Assembly: GCA_041165405.1 (NCBI GenBank)
Contig: JBEANL010000006.1
Coordinates: forward strand, 1 to 64,000
Origin: Methylopumilus sp009926035
GTDB taxonomy: Bacteria; Pseudomonadota; Gammaproteobacteria; Burkholderiales; Methylophilaceae
Reading direction: 5' to 3'
Length of the DNA: 64,000 nt
The translations under genes and the position numbers were made by a program. Positions 34,938-44,084 of this stretch are shown here, one piece after another. The first letter of the stretch is position 1; each line of letters begins with the position of its first letter. The notes below the pieces were generated by a model. That model saw nothing but the letters and a program-made list of their open reading frames with translations, was not told the origin of the DNA and made no database searches.

Positions 34938-35617
34938 TGAGATATATTTTTTTGGATACCGAAACAACTGGGTTGTATGCGAATCAGGGACATCGAATTA
35001 TTGAAATTGCCGCAATAGAAATTGTAAATCGTCGGCCCACGAATAATTCTTTTCATTTTTATATAAATCCAGACAGAGAAATAGATCCTGCAGCTCAAGA
35101 AGTTCATGGCATCACTTTAGATTTTTTGCAAGATAAGCCTAGATTTACAGAAATTGCTTCTGATTTTCTAAGGTTTGTAAAAGACTCAACACTCGTTATT
35201 CATAACGCACCATTTGATATTGGCTTCATTAATATGGAGCTTGGTTTAATCGAAAAGCCGCCCGTTGAAGAAGTAGTTGCCAGCATTATTGATACCTTAA
35301 AAATGGCAAAAGATATGCGACCAGGCCAGCGAAATAGTTTGGATGCTCTGTGTCGTTTTTATAATATCGACAATTCGCAAAGAAGCCTTCATGGAGCTTT
35401 GTTAGATGCGCAACTTTTGGCTGAAGTTTATTTGGCTATGACTCGTGGGCAAGAGGATCTTATGATTGATTTTCAATATAGCGGATCAGACGTTATTGGA
35501 GAAAAAAATACTAAACGCCCAACTAATCTTTTTGTTTTAAAGGCTGATGATGATGAGCTTAAAAGTCATGAAGCTTACTTGAATAAAATGAAAGGTGAAA
35601 AAAAACTTATTTGGTGA
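34937..35617 (+). CDS. dnaQ: DNA polymerase III epsilon subunit (3'-5' proofreading exonuclease)
   Basis: Proofreads replication within the polymerase III core. The 226 residues carry ExoI FLDTETTGL, ExoII VIHNAPFDIGFI and ExoIII HGALLDAQLLAEVYLAM of the DEDDh family, with a C-terminal tail (about 185-226) for binding the alpha subunit. The start codon is GTG, sharing one base with the rnhA stop, with AAGGA upstream. Its stop lies 6 bases from the queD stop on the other strand. The mltD-gloB-yafS-rnhA-dnaQ block follows E. coli order. Confidence 0.96.
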   Translation: MRYIFLDTETTGLYANQGHRIIEIAAIEIVNRRPTNNSFHFYINPDREIDPAAQEVHGITLDFLQDKPRFTEIASDFLRFVKDSTLVIHNAPFDIGFINMELGLIEKPPVEEVVASIIDTLKMAKDMRPGQRNSLDALCRFYNIDNSQRSLHGALLDAQLLAEVYLAMTRGQEDLMIDFQYSGSDVIGEKNTKRPTNLFVLKADDDELKSHEAYLNKMKGEKKLIW

Positions 35618-35623
35618 TACAAA

Positions 35624-36061
35624 CTATACTGCATCAGCCCAACTATTGGGCGTTTCATACATGCGTATTTGTTTTATTTTAAGTTGATGATTAAAACGTT
35701 TATTAAATTCAATACTTAATATTAAGTAAGCCTGAGATGCCATATTTTCTGCAGTTGGAACAACTGGAAATATTACAGTCTTATGATTGGGCAGTGTATT
35801 TAAAAAATTAACAATTTCTTTATCGTCTTGATAAACTATAAATGCATGATCCCAACGATCTACGACCAAATCTTTAATAATTTTTTTTACATCAGAAAAA
35901 TCAATAACCATACCAAAATCTGAACTTTTACTATCATCATGAATAGGTCCTGTCACAGTAACTTCGATTGCATAGCGGTGGCCATGTAAATTTTTGCAAT
36001 TACTTTTATGATTTGGTATGCGATGACCTGCATCAAATTCTAAGCGTGTTGTAATGTCCAT
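35624..36061 (-). CDS. queD: 6-carboxy-5,6,7,8-tetrahydropterin synthase
   Basis: Makes 6-carboxytetrahydropterin from dihydroneopterin triphosphate on the route to preQ0 and queuosine. The 145 residues show the zinc ligands and catalytic site in FDAGHRIPNHKSNCKNLHGH and the C-terminal VYETP-type segment (RMYETPNSW). It lies after the M48 protease gene on the same strand (60-base gap). I looked for a preQ1 riboswitch in the gap and found none. Confidence 0.95.
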   Translation of the reverse strand: MDITTRLEFDAGHRIPNHKSNCKNLHGHRYAIEVTVTGPIHDDSKSSDFGMVIDFSDVKKIIKDLVVDRWDHAFIVYQDDKEIVNFLNTLPNHKTVIFPVVPTAENMASQAYLILSIEFNKRFNHQLKIKQIRMYETPNSWADAV

Positions 36062-36121
36062 TTATTAAACTTTATCTCGTTTAAGTAAATGTCATTTTAC
36101 CATTGGTTCAAGTTAAAAGAT

Positions 36122-37351
36122 CTATAGCCTTGCGATACGCTGAATTGCTGGGGGATGAGAATCATAAAATGCAGAATATAAAGGATCTGGCGTTAAGGTA
36201 GATGCATTATCTCTATAAAGTTTAACAAGCGAGTTTTTTAGATATTTTGCACTCGAATGTATTTTGGCGTAGCGATCCGCTTCAAATTCATTTTGTCTTG
36301 AATAGAATGCCATGAAAGGCCTTATGAAAAAAATGAAAGTCGGGCCAACTAACATAAAAAGAAGCAGGGCGGTTCCATCAGAAGGAGAAGAAATACCAAG
36401 GCCATGATAAAACCATATTTGATTTTTGAGGTAGCCTAAAATAGCGAGCCCAATAAAGCTCACTAAGAACATCATCAGAATTCTTTTTTTAACATGATTG
36501 TGATGAAAATGACCAAGCTCATGAGCTAATACAGCTTCAATTTCATTATGATTAAGACGTTCTAAAAGAGTATCAAAAAATACGATACGTTTATTTTTAC
36601 CAAACCCTGTGAAATATGCATTGCCATGGTTGCTTCTTGCTGATCCATCCATCACGAATAATCCTTGGGACTTAAATCCACATTTTTTTAGCAGTGCAAT
36701 GATTTTAGTTTTTAAGGACCTGTCTTTTAAAGGAGAGAATTTGTTAAAAAAGGGAGCGATCCAAGTAGGGTAGATTGCAAGAATTAAAAGGTTAAATAAA
36801 CTCCATACTGCCCATAGATAAAACCACCAATAAACTCCAGCATTTTTTAGCATCCACAATGCAACAAACAAAATAGGAAGGCCAAGACACAATCCCAATA
36901 TCATCTGTTTACAAAGATCTGAAAAAAATAATTTTTTTGTCATTCGATTGAAACCAAATTTTTCGTCAATTCTGAATGTTTTATAGTAACTAAAAGGAAG
37001 ATCAATAAGGCTTGTAATAAAAAGTACACTCAAAATTATTGCGACATCTTTTAAAAGAGGCGAAGTAACTTGATTAAAAAGTTGTGAGATTAAACTGATT
37101 AACCCTCCTACCGTCAGAAGCAGAAGGATAGAAGCTTGAACGATTGTATCTTTAAACCCTAACTCACTTTTTTCAATTGCATAATGTGCCGCTTTTTGAT
37201 GATCTTTAAGACTAATATTTTTCCTAAAGGCATCAGGAACTTTATTTTTATTAAGCGATACGAAATTAATATGTCTTTTTAAAAGCCATAAATGAATCCC
37301 AGTTGTTAAAGCAAGAACTGCAATAAAAGTGTTGCGTAGTATTTCGTCCAT
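36122..37351 (-). CDS. M48 family membrane metalloprotease (Ste24/CAAX protease 1-like)
   Basis: Integral membrane zinc protease. The 409 residues have several TM segments (about 5-20, 65-85, 100-115, 145-195, 290-310, 328-345) and the HEXXH zinc site in LAHELGHFHHNH, with the downstream third ligand region NEFEADRYAK. FRIDEKFGFNRMT is typical of the Ste24-like subgroup. Bacterial members are thought to act in membrane-protein quality control; substrate is unknown here. Divergent from orn across about 100 bases. Confidence 0.92.
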   Translation of the reverse strand: MDEILRNTFIAVLALTTGIHLWLLKRHINFVSLNKNKVPDAFRKNISLKDHQKAAHYAIEKSELGFKDTIVQASILLLLTVGGLISLISQLFNQVTSPLLKDVAIILSVLFITSLIDLPFSYYKTFRIDEKFGFNRMTKKLFFSDLCKQMILGLCLGLPILFVALWMLKNAGVYWWFYLWAVWSLFNLLILAIYPTWIAPFFNKFSPLKDRSLKTKIIALLKKCGFKSQGLFVMDGSARSNHGNAYFTGFGKNKRIVFFDTLLERLNHNEIEAVLAHELGHFHHNHVKKRILMMFLVSFIGLAILGYLKNQIWFYHGLGISSPSDGTALLLFMLVGPTFIFFIRPFMAFYSRQNEFEADRYAKIHSSAKYLKNSLVKLYRDNASTLTPDPLYSAFYDSHPPAIQRIARL

Positions 37352-37451
37352 AATCTCTCTGAATTAAGTTAATATTCTAGTATTCTGTATGAAAACAATC
37401 TCATGTTGTAGATTGTTTTGATCAATTAGTACTATTTTAATGGAAATCATG

Positions 37452-38000
37452 ATGAGCGCATCAGACGATAATTTAATATGGCTTGATATGGAAATGAGTG
37501 GGCTTAATACCGAGACTGATAAAGTGCTTGAAGTTGCAACCGTAATGACCGACCCACACTTAAATATCATTGCAGAAGGTCCAGTCATTGTTATTCATCA
37601 AGAAGATGAAATATTGAATGGTATGGATGCTTGGAATCAAGCTACGCATTCGAAATCAGGTCTCATTGAAAGAGTAAAGCAATCAACGTTTGATGAAATT
37701 TATGCTTCAGAGAAAACCATTGAGTTTTTAAAAAAGCATATTGCACCAAACAAATCGCCGATGTGTGGAAATTCAATCTGCCAAGACCGGCGTTTTCTGG
37801 CAAAACACATGCCTAATCTAGAAAGCTATTTTCATTATAGAAATCTTGATGTAAGCGTTTTTAAAGAGCTTTCGCGTAGATGGAGACCGTCGCTTTATCA
37901 GAGCTTTAAAAAATCAAGTAAGCACGAAGCTTTATCAGATATATATGACTCTATTGAAGAGTTGAAATATTATCGCGAGCATTTTTTAAAATTATCATGA
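37452..38000 (+). CDS. orn: Oligoribonuclease
   Basis: Degrades 2-5 nt RNA fragments to mononucleotides, the last step of RNA decay, and clears pGpG. The DEDDh exonuclease motifs are visible: LIWLDMEMSGL, CGNSICQDRRFL, and HEALSDIYDSIEEL with YYREHF at the end. The frame is open from 37440 (three closely spaced ATGs). I chose the third, giving MSASDDNLIWLDMEM like E. coli MSANENNLIWIDLEM, 182 residues. The stop overlaps crcB by 4 bases. Confidence 0.96.
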   Translation: MSASDDNLIWLDMEMSGLNTETDKVLEVATVMTDPHLNIIAEGPVIVIHQEDEILNGMDAWNQATHSKSGLIERVKQSTFDEIYASEKTIEFLKKHIAPNKSPMCGNSICQDRRFLAKHMPNLESYFHYRNLDVSVFKELSRRWRPSLYQSFKKSSKHEALSDIYDSIEELKYYREHFLKLS

Positions 38001-38374
38001 GAAATTTTTTATATATTGGTTTAGCTGCAGCCATGGGGGCGTGGGCCAGATGGGGTATGGGCATCTTATTAAATACTATTCATCCAGTAATTCCATTTGG
38101 AACGCTGACAGTAAATTTAATAGGTGGATATTTAATGGGTGTATCGATGGGTACTTTTGAATTATTCAGTGACTTCAGTCCAGATTTAAAACTTATAATT
38201 AATATAGGTTTCTTAGGCGGCCTTACTACTTTTTCTGCATTCACCGCCGAAGTTTTTGAGTTGCTGCAAAAGAATGAGCTCGTTTCCTCACTCACTCTTA
38301 TTGCACTTCATGTCATAGGATCATTATTGATGGCTTATCTTGGTTGGCTTTCAATCTGCTTTATTAAACAATAA
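37997..38374 (+). CDS. crcB: Fluoride channel (Fluc / CrcB)
   Basis: Dual-topology dimeric channel that expels fluoride. The 125 residues contain four TM segments and the family motifs GAWARWGMG, FGTLTVNLIGGYLMG and GFLGGLTTFSAFTAE. A single gene fits the homodimer type. It overlaps orn by 4 bases, so any fluoride riboswitch would have to act on orn too; none is seen. The stop is one base from the rne stop on the opposite strand. Confidence 0.95.
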   Translation: MRNFLYIGLAAAMGAWARWGMGILLNTIHPVIPFGTLTVNLIGGYLMGVSMGTFELFSDFSPDLKLIINIGFLGGLTTFSAFTAEVFELLQKNELVSSLTLIALHVIGSLLMAYLGWLSICFIKQ

Positions 38375-38375
38375 T

Positions 38376-40706
38376 CTATTTAGCAGATTTTTTCTTTGCA
38401 GATTTAGTTTCAATCATCACGATTGGCTCATCTTTAACTTTTTCCTTGTCTTTCTTTTGCCAAGCAGCTGTTTTCTTTGGGGCTGTTTTTTTAGGTTTTT
38501 CTTCTGTTTCCTTTTTAGCTTTGGGTTTTGATTTAGCTTTTGTTTCCACTAATTCAAGACCGATCGCCTTTAAATCAACCGGTTTTTCTTCAACTCTCTT
38601 TTTAGGTTTAGCAGGTTTTTTCGTTGCTTCAACTTGCATAGGTTCTATTTTTGAAACTTGAGTAGTGATAACTTCAGAAGCGGATTTATTTAAAATAGGT
38701 GCATCTTGAGCAGCCAAAGTTTTTTTCTCAAAATCATTTGGCCCTTGATTAGATCTAGTATCGCGAACTTTATTAAATCGACCACGCTTATTATTTCGAC
38801 CTCTTCTGTTGTTATCTTGATTTGGCCTAGTATCAGCTAAAGGTGCTTTTTCAGAAGATGAGGTCATATCTGATTGACTAGATTGACCCTCTCCTTGAGA
38901 TTGCTTCTTATTATGTTGTTTAAACTTCTGATGACGATTATTTTTTCCTCGATTGTTATGTTGCGGCCGCGGAAGATTATTTTCTGTTACTTCAGAATTT
39001 TCTGGCTTTTCTTGATTATGATTTTCATGGTTCTCACCATCACCAGCAATAAGATTTTTAATGAAACCGAATAATGTTTTATTTGATTTTCCAGATCCTG
39101 AGGGAGCAGGGCTATCGGGGACAATACTTTTTACTAAAGGCTCTTGTCTTGGCTCACTAGCTTGTCTATAACTTAAAACTTGATTGCCTTCATTTAAAGA
39201 CTCCATCATCTGATAGCTAGGCTTAGATTGGCTTGCAACATCCTCTTGTTTTGTACTTGATATTGAGTAATTTGGAGACTCAAGATGTTTATTAGGAATT
39301 AATATAATTTCAACTTTTAAGCGCTGTTCAAGATTAAAAATATCGGAGCGTTTTTCATTCAGGAGGAATGTTGCAACTTCAATAGGTAATTGAGCCGAAA
39401 TAGTTGCATTATGTTCTTTCATAGATTCTTCTTGTATCATACGAAGAATATGCAATGCCGTTGATTGAATATCTCTAATTGAACCAGTGCCATTACATTT
39501 TGTGCATATACTATTGCTAGATTCGCCAATACTTGGACGAAGTCGCTGACGAGAAAGCTCAAGCAATCCAAAGCGAGAAATTTTGCCTGTCTGGACTCGC
39601 GCACGATCATGATGAAGTGCTTCTTTAAAGCGATTTTCAACCTCGCGTTGATTTTTTTGACTTTCCATATCAATGAAGTCAATCACCACTAAGCCACCCA
39701 AATCTCGAAGTCTTAATTGCTTAGCAACTTCTTCAGCAGCTTCAATATTGGTATTAAATGCAGTTTGTTCAATATCACTTCCTTTTGTGGCTCTTGATGA
39801 ATTTACATCAATAGAAACAAGAGCTTCAGTGTGGTCAATCACAATGGCGCCGCCTGAGGGCAATCTTACTTCCCTAGAGAAAGCTGATTCAATTTGATGT
39901 TCAATTTGAAAGCGAGAAAATAGAGAAACTTCATCTTCATATAGCTTTACGCGATCCACATAATTTGGCATGACATGATTCATAAATTGGGTCGCTTGAT
40001 CATAGATCTCTTGTGTATCAATAAGAATTTCACCTATATCGGGATGGAAGTAGTCTCTGATGGCCCTAATTACAAGATTTCCTTCTTGGTAAATTAGAAA
40101 TGCACCTGATTGGCCTTGCGAGGCTTCCTCAATAGCAGTCCATAATTGCTTAAGGTAATTTAAATCCCATTGAAGTTCTTCAAGCGACGAACCTACGCCA
40201 GCTGTTCTGCCAATAACGCTCATACCCTCTGGAATATCTAAATTTGAAATGTGATCACGGAACTCATTGCGTTCTTCGCCTTCAACACGCCTTGAAACAC
40301 CCCCACCATCAGGATTATTAGGCATTAATACGATATACCGACCTGCAAGAGAAAGGTAGCTTGATAGCGCTGCACCTTTATTACCTCGCTCTTCTTTTGT
40401 AACTTGAATAATAATTTCCTGACCTTCTTCAATAACATCTTGAATACGGCGGCGGTTTTGAGTTGATTCCTTGAAGTATTGAGGTGAAATTTCTTTAAAA
40501 GGAAGAAAACCATGACGCTCTGTGCCATAGTTTACGAAGGCCGCCTCAAGAGAAGGCTCTATTCTAGTGACGATACCTTTGTATATATTGCTTTTTTTTA
40601 GTGCGCGATTTCCACGTTCAATATCAAGATCAATTAATTTTTGACCATCTACAATCGCAACTCGCAGTTCTTCTGATTGGGTTGCATTAAAAAGCATACG
40701 TTTCAT
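38376..40706 (-). CDS. rne: Ribonuclease E
   Basis: Essential endonuclease for mRNA decay, rRNA and tRNA processing, and scaffold of the degradosome. The 776 residues have an S1 domain (about 35-120), a 5' sensor/RNase H-like fold, catalytic Asp300 (VSIDVNSSRA) and Asp343 (VVIDFIDM), and the zinc-link Cys401/Cys404 (CTKCNGTG), all three to four residues from E. coli numbering. From about residue 510 the chain is low-complexity, rich in Asn, Gln, Lys and Pro, ending in basic KKP repeats. This is the likely RNA-binding and scaffold tail, shorter than in E. coli (1061 residues in total). The leader contains hairpins, one covering the ribosome site. Confidence 0.95.
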   Translation of the reverse strand: MKRMLFNATQSEELRVAIVDGQKLIDLDIERGNRALKKSNIYKGIVTRIEPSLEAAFVNYGTERHGFLPFKEISPQYFKESTQNRRRIQDVIEEGQEIIIQVTKEERGNKGAALSSYLSLAGRYIVLMPNNPDGGGVSRRVEGEERNEFRDHISNLDIPEGMSVIGRTAGVGSSLEELQWDLNYLKQLWTAIEEASQGQSGAFLIYQEGNLVIRAIRDYFHPDIGEILIDTQEIYDQATQFMNHVMPNYVDRVKLYEDEVSLFSRFQIEHQIESAFSREVRLPSGGAIVIDHTEALVSIDVNSSRATKGSDIEQTAFNTNIEAAEEVAKQLRLRDLGGLVVIDFIDMESQKNQREVENRFKEALHHDRARVQTGKISRFGLLELSRQRLRPSIGESSNSICTKCNGTGSIRDIQSTALHILRMIQEESMKEHNATISAQLPIEVATFLLNEKRSDIFNLEQRLKVEIILIPNKHLESPNYSISSTKQEDVASQSKPSYQMMESLNEGNQVLSYRQASEPRQEPLVKSIVPDSPAPSGSGKSNKTLFGFIKNLIAGDGENHENHNQEKPENSEVTENNLPRPQHNNRGKNNRHQKFKQHNKKQSQGEGQSSQSDMTSSSEKAPLADTRPNQDNNRRGRNNKRGRFNKVRDTRSNQGPNDFEKKTLAAQDAPILNKSASEVITTQVSKIEPMQVEATKKPAKPKKRVEEKPVDLKAIGLELVETKAKSKPKAKKETEEKPKKTAPKKTAAWQKKDKEKVKDEPIVMIETKSAKKKSAK

Positions 40707-40711
40707 TATCT

Positions 40712-40733
40712 AAAACTCCTACAAGTAGGTTTT
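40712..40733 (-). promoter_or_regulatory. Hairpin sequestering the rne ribosome binding site
   Basis: On the minus strand AAAACCTA pairs with TAGG(AG)TTTT around CTTG. The AGGAG ribosome site (plus-strand 40716-40720), 9 bases before the rne ATG, is half inside this stem. Opening or cutting the hairpin would change rne translation, fitting autoregulation by RNase E (inference). Confidence 0.5.
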
Positions 40734-40804
40734 AAGATAAAGAATGTATTTCAGTTATTCAGGTGCACATCTAACCTCAGAAAAGGTTAGCATTTCTCGA
40801 AATA

Positions 40805-40827
40805 AAACTTTTTATTAAAAAGTTTTT
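40805..40827. repeat. Perfect 10-bp A/T hairpin in the rne leader
   Basis: AAAACTTTTT (40805-40814) and AAAAAGTTTT (40818-40827) are perfectly complementary around ATT. An A/U-rich stem-loop of this kind is a preferred site for RNase E binding nearby, or may be a weak terminator for either strand. Confidence 0.45.
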
Positions 40828-41004
40828 AAATTATTTACTTAGTCACAGATCTTATTTGTAAGATTGTTGAGCAAAATATTTATGAATCTTTTTTGTGTAC
40901 ATGTGCAATAAAACTAAAATATTCTTTAAATTTTCAAACCTTGTTTCAAGGCCGCTACTTAAAATAAGGCGAGCGGAAAAAGCCATAGTAATTTGTTGTC
41001 ACGG

Positions 41005-41010
41005 TATAAT
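41005..41010 (+). promoter_or_regulatory. Candidate -10 box for the rluC operon
   Basis: Perfect TATAAT about 85 bases before the rluC ATG. No recognisable -35 hexamer lies at 16-18 bases, and TTGTCA just before it is too close to serve. Low confidence. Confidence 0.3.
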
Positions 41011-41094
41011 TCAGTTTAAATTATCTCTTCAATTCAATTGATTAAGAGAGTCTGAACACATCTAGTATAGGGTATAAATCCAATTAAACAAAAT

Positions 41095-42084
41095 ATGGCT
41101 CAAAATACTAACGTTAAAAATCTTTTTTCTCATGATAAAGCCACATTTGTTCTTGTGGATGAAGCAAGTGAAACACAAAAAATTGATAACTTCCTTTTAA
41201 AAATTTTAAAAAATGTACCTAAAAGTCATATTTATAAAATTCTTAGAAGCGGTGAAGTAAGAGTAAATAAAAAGCGAATCGATACTTCGTATCGTCTTAA
41301 AATAGATGATCAAGTAAGGATTCCTCCTATTGCAATAGAAATGAAAAGGGCCTCTCATGTTATCGAACCCAAACAGCAACAAACAGCTTGGTTAGAAACA
41401 AATATCATTTATGAAGATGACGCGTTATTGGCGATTAATAAGCCTAGTGGTTATGCTGTCCATGGTGGTAGCGGACTTAATTTCGGTGTTATAGAGTTGA
41501 TTCGTCATGCAAGGCCTAAAGCTAAGTTTTTAGAGCTTGTTCATCGTATTGATCGAGAAACTTCTGGCATTTTATTGATTGCAAAAAAGCGCTCGGCGCT
41601 GGTAAATATGCACGATATGATGCGTCATAACCGCATCGAAAAAAAATATATCATGATGGTTGAAGGCGAATGGATCGAGCCTAAAAAAACTGTTGAATTA
41701 ATGCTCAAAAAAACATTCACGCAAGGTGGCGAGAGACGTGTCAATGTGACCGATGGTGAAGATGATAGTCAGAATCAAATGAGTAAAACTATCTTTTATT
41801 TAAAAAAGTCTTTGGGAACATACTCACTCCTGGAAGCTAAGCTTATTACTGGAAGGACGCATCAGATTCGGGTTCAGCTTGCGCATCTGGGATTTCCTAT
41901 TTTAGGCGATGATAAATATGGAGATTTTGTGTTGAATAAAGCGCTCCAAAAAAAAGGTTTAAAACGTATGTTTCTTCACGCATTCTCCATGAAAATGAAA
42001 CACCCCTTAACGGAAGAGTTATTGGAGTTAAAAGCTCCATTACCGTGCGAACTTGATGTCTTTCTGAGTCAACATATCTCATGA
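41095..42084 (+). CDS. rluC: 23S rRNA pseudouridine synthase C
   Basis: Makes pseudouridine at 955, 2504 and 2580 of 23S rRNA (E. coli numbering). The 329 residues have an N-terminal S4 RNA-binding domain (about 24-85) and an RluA-type catalytic domain with the catalytic Asp in LVHRIDRETSG, plus GRTHQIRVQLAHLGFPILGDDKYG. The divergent rne neighbour and the downstream HAD, Rieske and sppA genes form a run I know from betaproteobacteria. It overlaps the next gene by 4 bases. Confidence 0.94.
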   Translation: MAQNTNVKNLFSHDKATFVLVDEASETQKIDNFLLKILKNVPKSHIYKILRSGEVRVNKKRIDTSYRLKIDDQVRIPPIAIEMKRASHVIEPKQQQTAWLETNIIYEDDALLAINKPSGYAVHGGSGLNFGVIELIRHARPKAKFLELVHRIDRETSGILLIAKKRSALVNMHDMMRHNRIEKKYIMMVEGEWIEPKKTVELMLKKTFTQGGERRVNVTDGEDDSQNQMSKTIFYLKKSLGTYSLLEAKLITGRTHQIRVQLAHLGFPILGDDKYGDFVLNKALQKKGLKRMFLHAFSMKMKHPLTEELLELKAPLPCELDVFLSQHIS

Positions 42085-42734
42085 AATCACCTCGCTTTGA
42101 TTTGGTTATTTTAGACTGGGATGGAACTGTAGCTGATTCAACAGGTATTATTATAGATGCTGTTATATCAGCTGCTGAAAGCGCTGGTGTTATAGCGCCT
42201 TCTAGAGAGTTAATTTTAAAGGCCATAGGATTGGGTCTAAATCAATTATTACTTAAATTATTTCCTCATTTGTCTTCTGAATTATTAGAGAAAGTCAGTG
42301 AGGGTTATCGTGCGCATTATCATGCAAATGAGGGCAATTCATATCTTTTTGATGGTGTAAAAGAGGGTATTGAGCGGCTTTATCAGCATAAATGTAAGCT
42401 TGCAGTTGCTACAGGTAAAACTAGAAAAAGTCTAAAGTTTGCATTACAAGATACTGATTTAAATAAATATTTTATATCTACAAAAACAGTAGATGAATGC
42501 TTTTCTAAACCCCATCCCCATATGGTTGAGGCTATTTTAGAAGAAACCCAGATACCAGCTGATCGTGCTGTGATTGTGGGTGATACTCATTATGATCTTG
42601 AAATGGGAAAGAATGCACACATTCAAACTATTGCAGTTACTTATGGAGCACAACCAAAAGATATGTTGATAAGTTTTGAGCCTTTAGCATGTTTTGATTC
42701 ATTTAAAGAGGTTGTAGATTTCTTATTACCATGA
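42081..42734 (+). CDS. HAD-IA family hydrolase, phosphoglycolate phosphatase-like
   Basis: Haloacid-dehalogenase-type phosphatase of 217 residues. Motif I is VILDWDGTVADST with the nucleophile Asp, motif II is VATGKTRKSL, the Lys of motif III is in FSKPHPHMV, and motif IV is IVGDTHYDLEMG. A small helical cap sits between motifs I and II. The exact substrate is not shown; phosphoglycolate or another small phosphate ester is likely. Translationally coupled to rluC (4-base overlap) and to the Rieske gene (4-base overlap). Confidence 0.9.
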   Translation: MKSPRFDLVILDWDGTVADSTGIIIDAVISAAESAGVIAPSRELILKAIGLGLNQLLLKLFPHLSSELLEKVSEGYRAHYHANEGNSYLFDGVKEGIERLYQHKCKLAVATGKTRKSLKFALQDTDLNKYFISTKTVDECFSKPHPHMVEAILEETQIPADRAVIVGDTHYDLEMGKNAHIQTIAVTYGAQPKDMLISFEPLACFDSFKEVVDFLLP

Positions 42735-43078
42735 GCAAAAACACAAAAATTGAAATAGATAAAAAGGCTTTTGAAGGTGATGGCTCAACAACCAAATTTG
42801 AATACCTAACAGAAGCTGCCATTCAATCTGGTTTTGTAGTTCTTTTTGAAGGTAAGTATCATGCTTATCTTAATCAATGCAAGCACATGCCAATTGAGCT
42901 TGATTATAAGCCTAATGAGTTTATGGATGATCAAAAAAAATGGATTGTATGCTCGACTCATGGCGCCATTTATCATCCCGTTTCTGGAGAATGCATTTCT
43001 GGGCCTTGTCATGGTGAAATATTAGAAAAATTAAATGTAACAGAATCAAACGATGTAATATGGGTTGAAATTTATTAA
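42731..43078 (+). CDS. Rieske [2Fe-2S] ferredoxin-like protein
   Basis: Small soluble electron-transfer protein of 115 residues with one Rieske site: NQCKHMPIEL supplies Cys-x-His and VCSTHGAIYHP supplies Cys-x2-His. A second Cys pair lies in GECISGPCHGE. There is no signal peptide, so it is cytoplasmic. The redox partner is unknown. The fixed place between a HAD phosphatase and sppA, with overlapping genes, suggests a housekeeping role rather than a catabolic dioxygenase component (inference). Confidence 0.9.
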   Translation: MSKNTKIEIDKKAFEGDGSTTKFEYLTEAAIQSGFVVLFEGKYHAYLNQCKHMPIELDYKPNEFMDDQKKWIVCSTHGAIYHPVSGECISGPCHGEILEKLNVTESNDVIWVEIY

Positions 43079-43099
43079 AGTATTTACGGAGCAAAGCAA

Positions 43100-44074
43100 A
43101 TGGCAGTTAGAAAAAAGACAGAAAAGAAACCAATAGAAAATTGGGAAAGAGAAGCTTTAGAAAAAATCGCACTTTCAGCTTTAGATGAGCAAAGAATAGC
43201 TAGGCGCTGGAGTATTTTTTTTAAATCGATTACATTTTTTTATCTCTTTGTGCTTTTATTTTTGGCATTTAGTGCGATGCACACAAAAGGCGGCTCAGGC
43301 AATCATACCGCGTTGATTGAAATTAATGGTGTTATTGGTGAGAAAGATGAAGTTAATGCAAAAGTTTTTTTTGAGAGTATACAGAGGGCTTATGATAGCC
43401 GCGGTACAAGGGGCATCGTTCTAAAAATTAACAGTCCTGGAGGGAGTCCAGTTCAGTCCGGGATGATTAATGACGAAATTAAGCGGCAAAAAAAATTACA
43501 TCCACATATTCCCGTTTATGCAGTAGTAGAAGATATTTGCGCATCAGGAGGCTATTACATTGCTGTAGCTGCCGACCAAATTTTTGTTGATAAAGCCAGT
43601 ATCGTTGGATCAATTGGCGTCTTAATGGATGGCTTTGGCTTTACAGATACCTTAAAAAAAGTTGGTATTGAAAGACGGCTTATGACAGCAGGTTCGAACA
43701 AAGCCATGCTTGATCCTTTTTCACCAATCAATCTAAAACAACAAGCTTTTGTTCAGGAAATGTTAAATGAGGTTCATCAGCAATTTATTGCGGTAGTTAA
43801 AGAAGGGCGTGGAAATCGCCTTAAGGAATCACCAGATACATTTAGCGGACTTTTTTGGAATGGTGAATCTGCAGTCAAACTTGGTTTAGTTGATGGTTTT
43901 GGAAATTATGATTATGTTGCTCGTGAAATAATTAAGGCTGAAGAGGTGGTTGATTTTACGACTTACGAGGGCTTTGCTGATCGTTTTGCTCGTAAATTTG
44001 GAGCAAGTTTAGGATCCTCTATGAATGAATCTTTAAGGACCGCTATTCTTAATCAAAAATTAATTATTAAATAA
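43100..44074 (+). CDS. sppA: Signal peptide peptidase SppA, short (36 kDa) type
   Basis: Membrane-bound serine peptidase that degrades cleaved signal peptides. The 324 residues have one TM segment (about 44-65, FFKSITFFYLFVLLFLAFSAM) and a single ClpP-like protease domain. The catalytic Ser is in EDICASGGYYIAVAADQ and the Lys probably in AGSNKAMLDPFSP. This is the single-domain form, not the 67-kDa E. coli form. ACGGAG lies 9 bases before the ATG. Its stop is 10 bases from the pgi stop on the opposite strand. Confidence 0.93.
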   Translation: MAVRKKTEKKPIENWEREALEKIALSALDEQRIARRWSIFFKSITFFYLFVLLFLAFSAMHTKGGSGNHTALIEINGVIGEKDEVNAKVFFESIQRAYDSRGTRGIVLKINSPGGSPVQSGMINDEIKRQKKLHPHIPVYAVVEDICASGGYYIAVAADQIFVDKASIVGSIGVLMDGFGFTDTLKKVGIERRLMTAGSNKAMLDPFSPINLKQQAFVQEMLNEVHQQFIAVVKEGRGNRLKESPDTFSGLFWNGESAVKLGLVDGFGNYDYVAREIIKAEEVVDFTTYEGFADRFARKFGASLGSSMNESLRTAILNQKLIIK

Positions 44075-44084
44075 AATCAATAGT

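Larger units (their letters stand above)
40707..41094. other. Divergent leader region between rne and rluC
   Basis: 388 bases without a gene. On the rne side it holds three hairpins: 40712-40733 over the ribosome site, CTAACC/GGTTAG at 40771-40790, and a 10-bp A/T stem at 40805-40827. CCTTG/CAAGG and CCGCT/AGCGG stems lie further out (about 40940-40978). On the rluC side there is a perfect TATAAT at 41005-41010 without a good -35 box. In E. coli rne also has a long structured leader through which RNase E limits its own synthesis, and it also diverges from rluC. Confidence 0.55.

Noticed and set aside
36062..36121. Possible preQ1 riboswitch before queD (also sought before queF)
   Set aside because: No pseudoknot-like C-rich/A-rich pattern that I can see in either leader.
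37352..37451. Possible fluoride riboswitch for crcB
   Set aside because: crcB is translated from the orn transcript with overlapping genes, and the orn leader shows no such fold.
42731..43078. Rieske protein as a component of an aromatic dioxygenase
   Set aside because: Neighbours are rluC, a HAD phosphatase and sppA; no oxygenase subunits are present.
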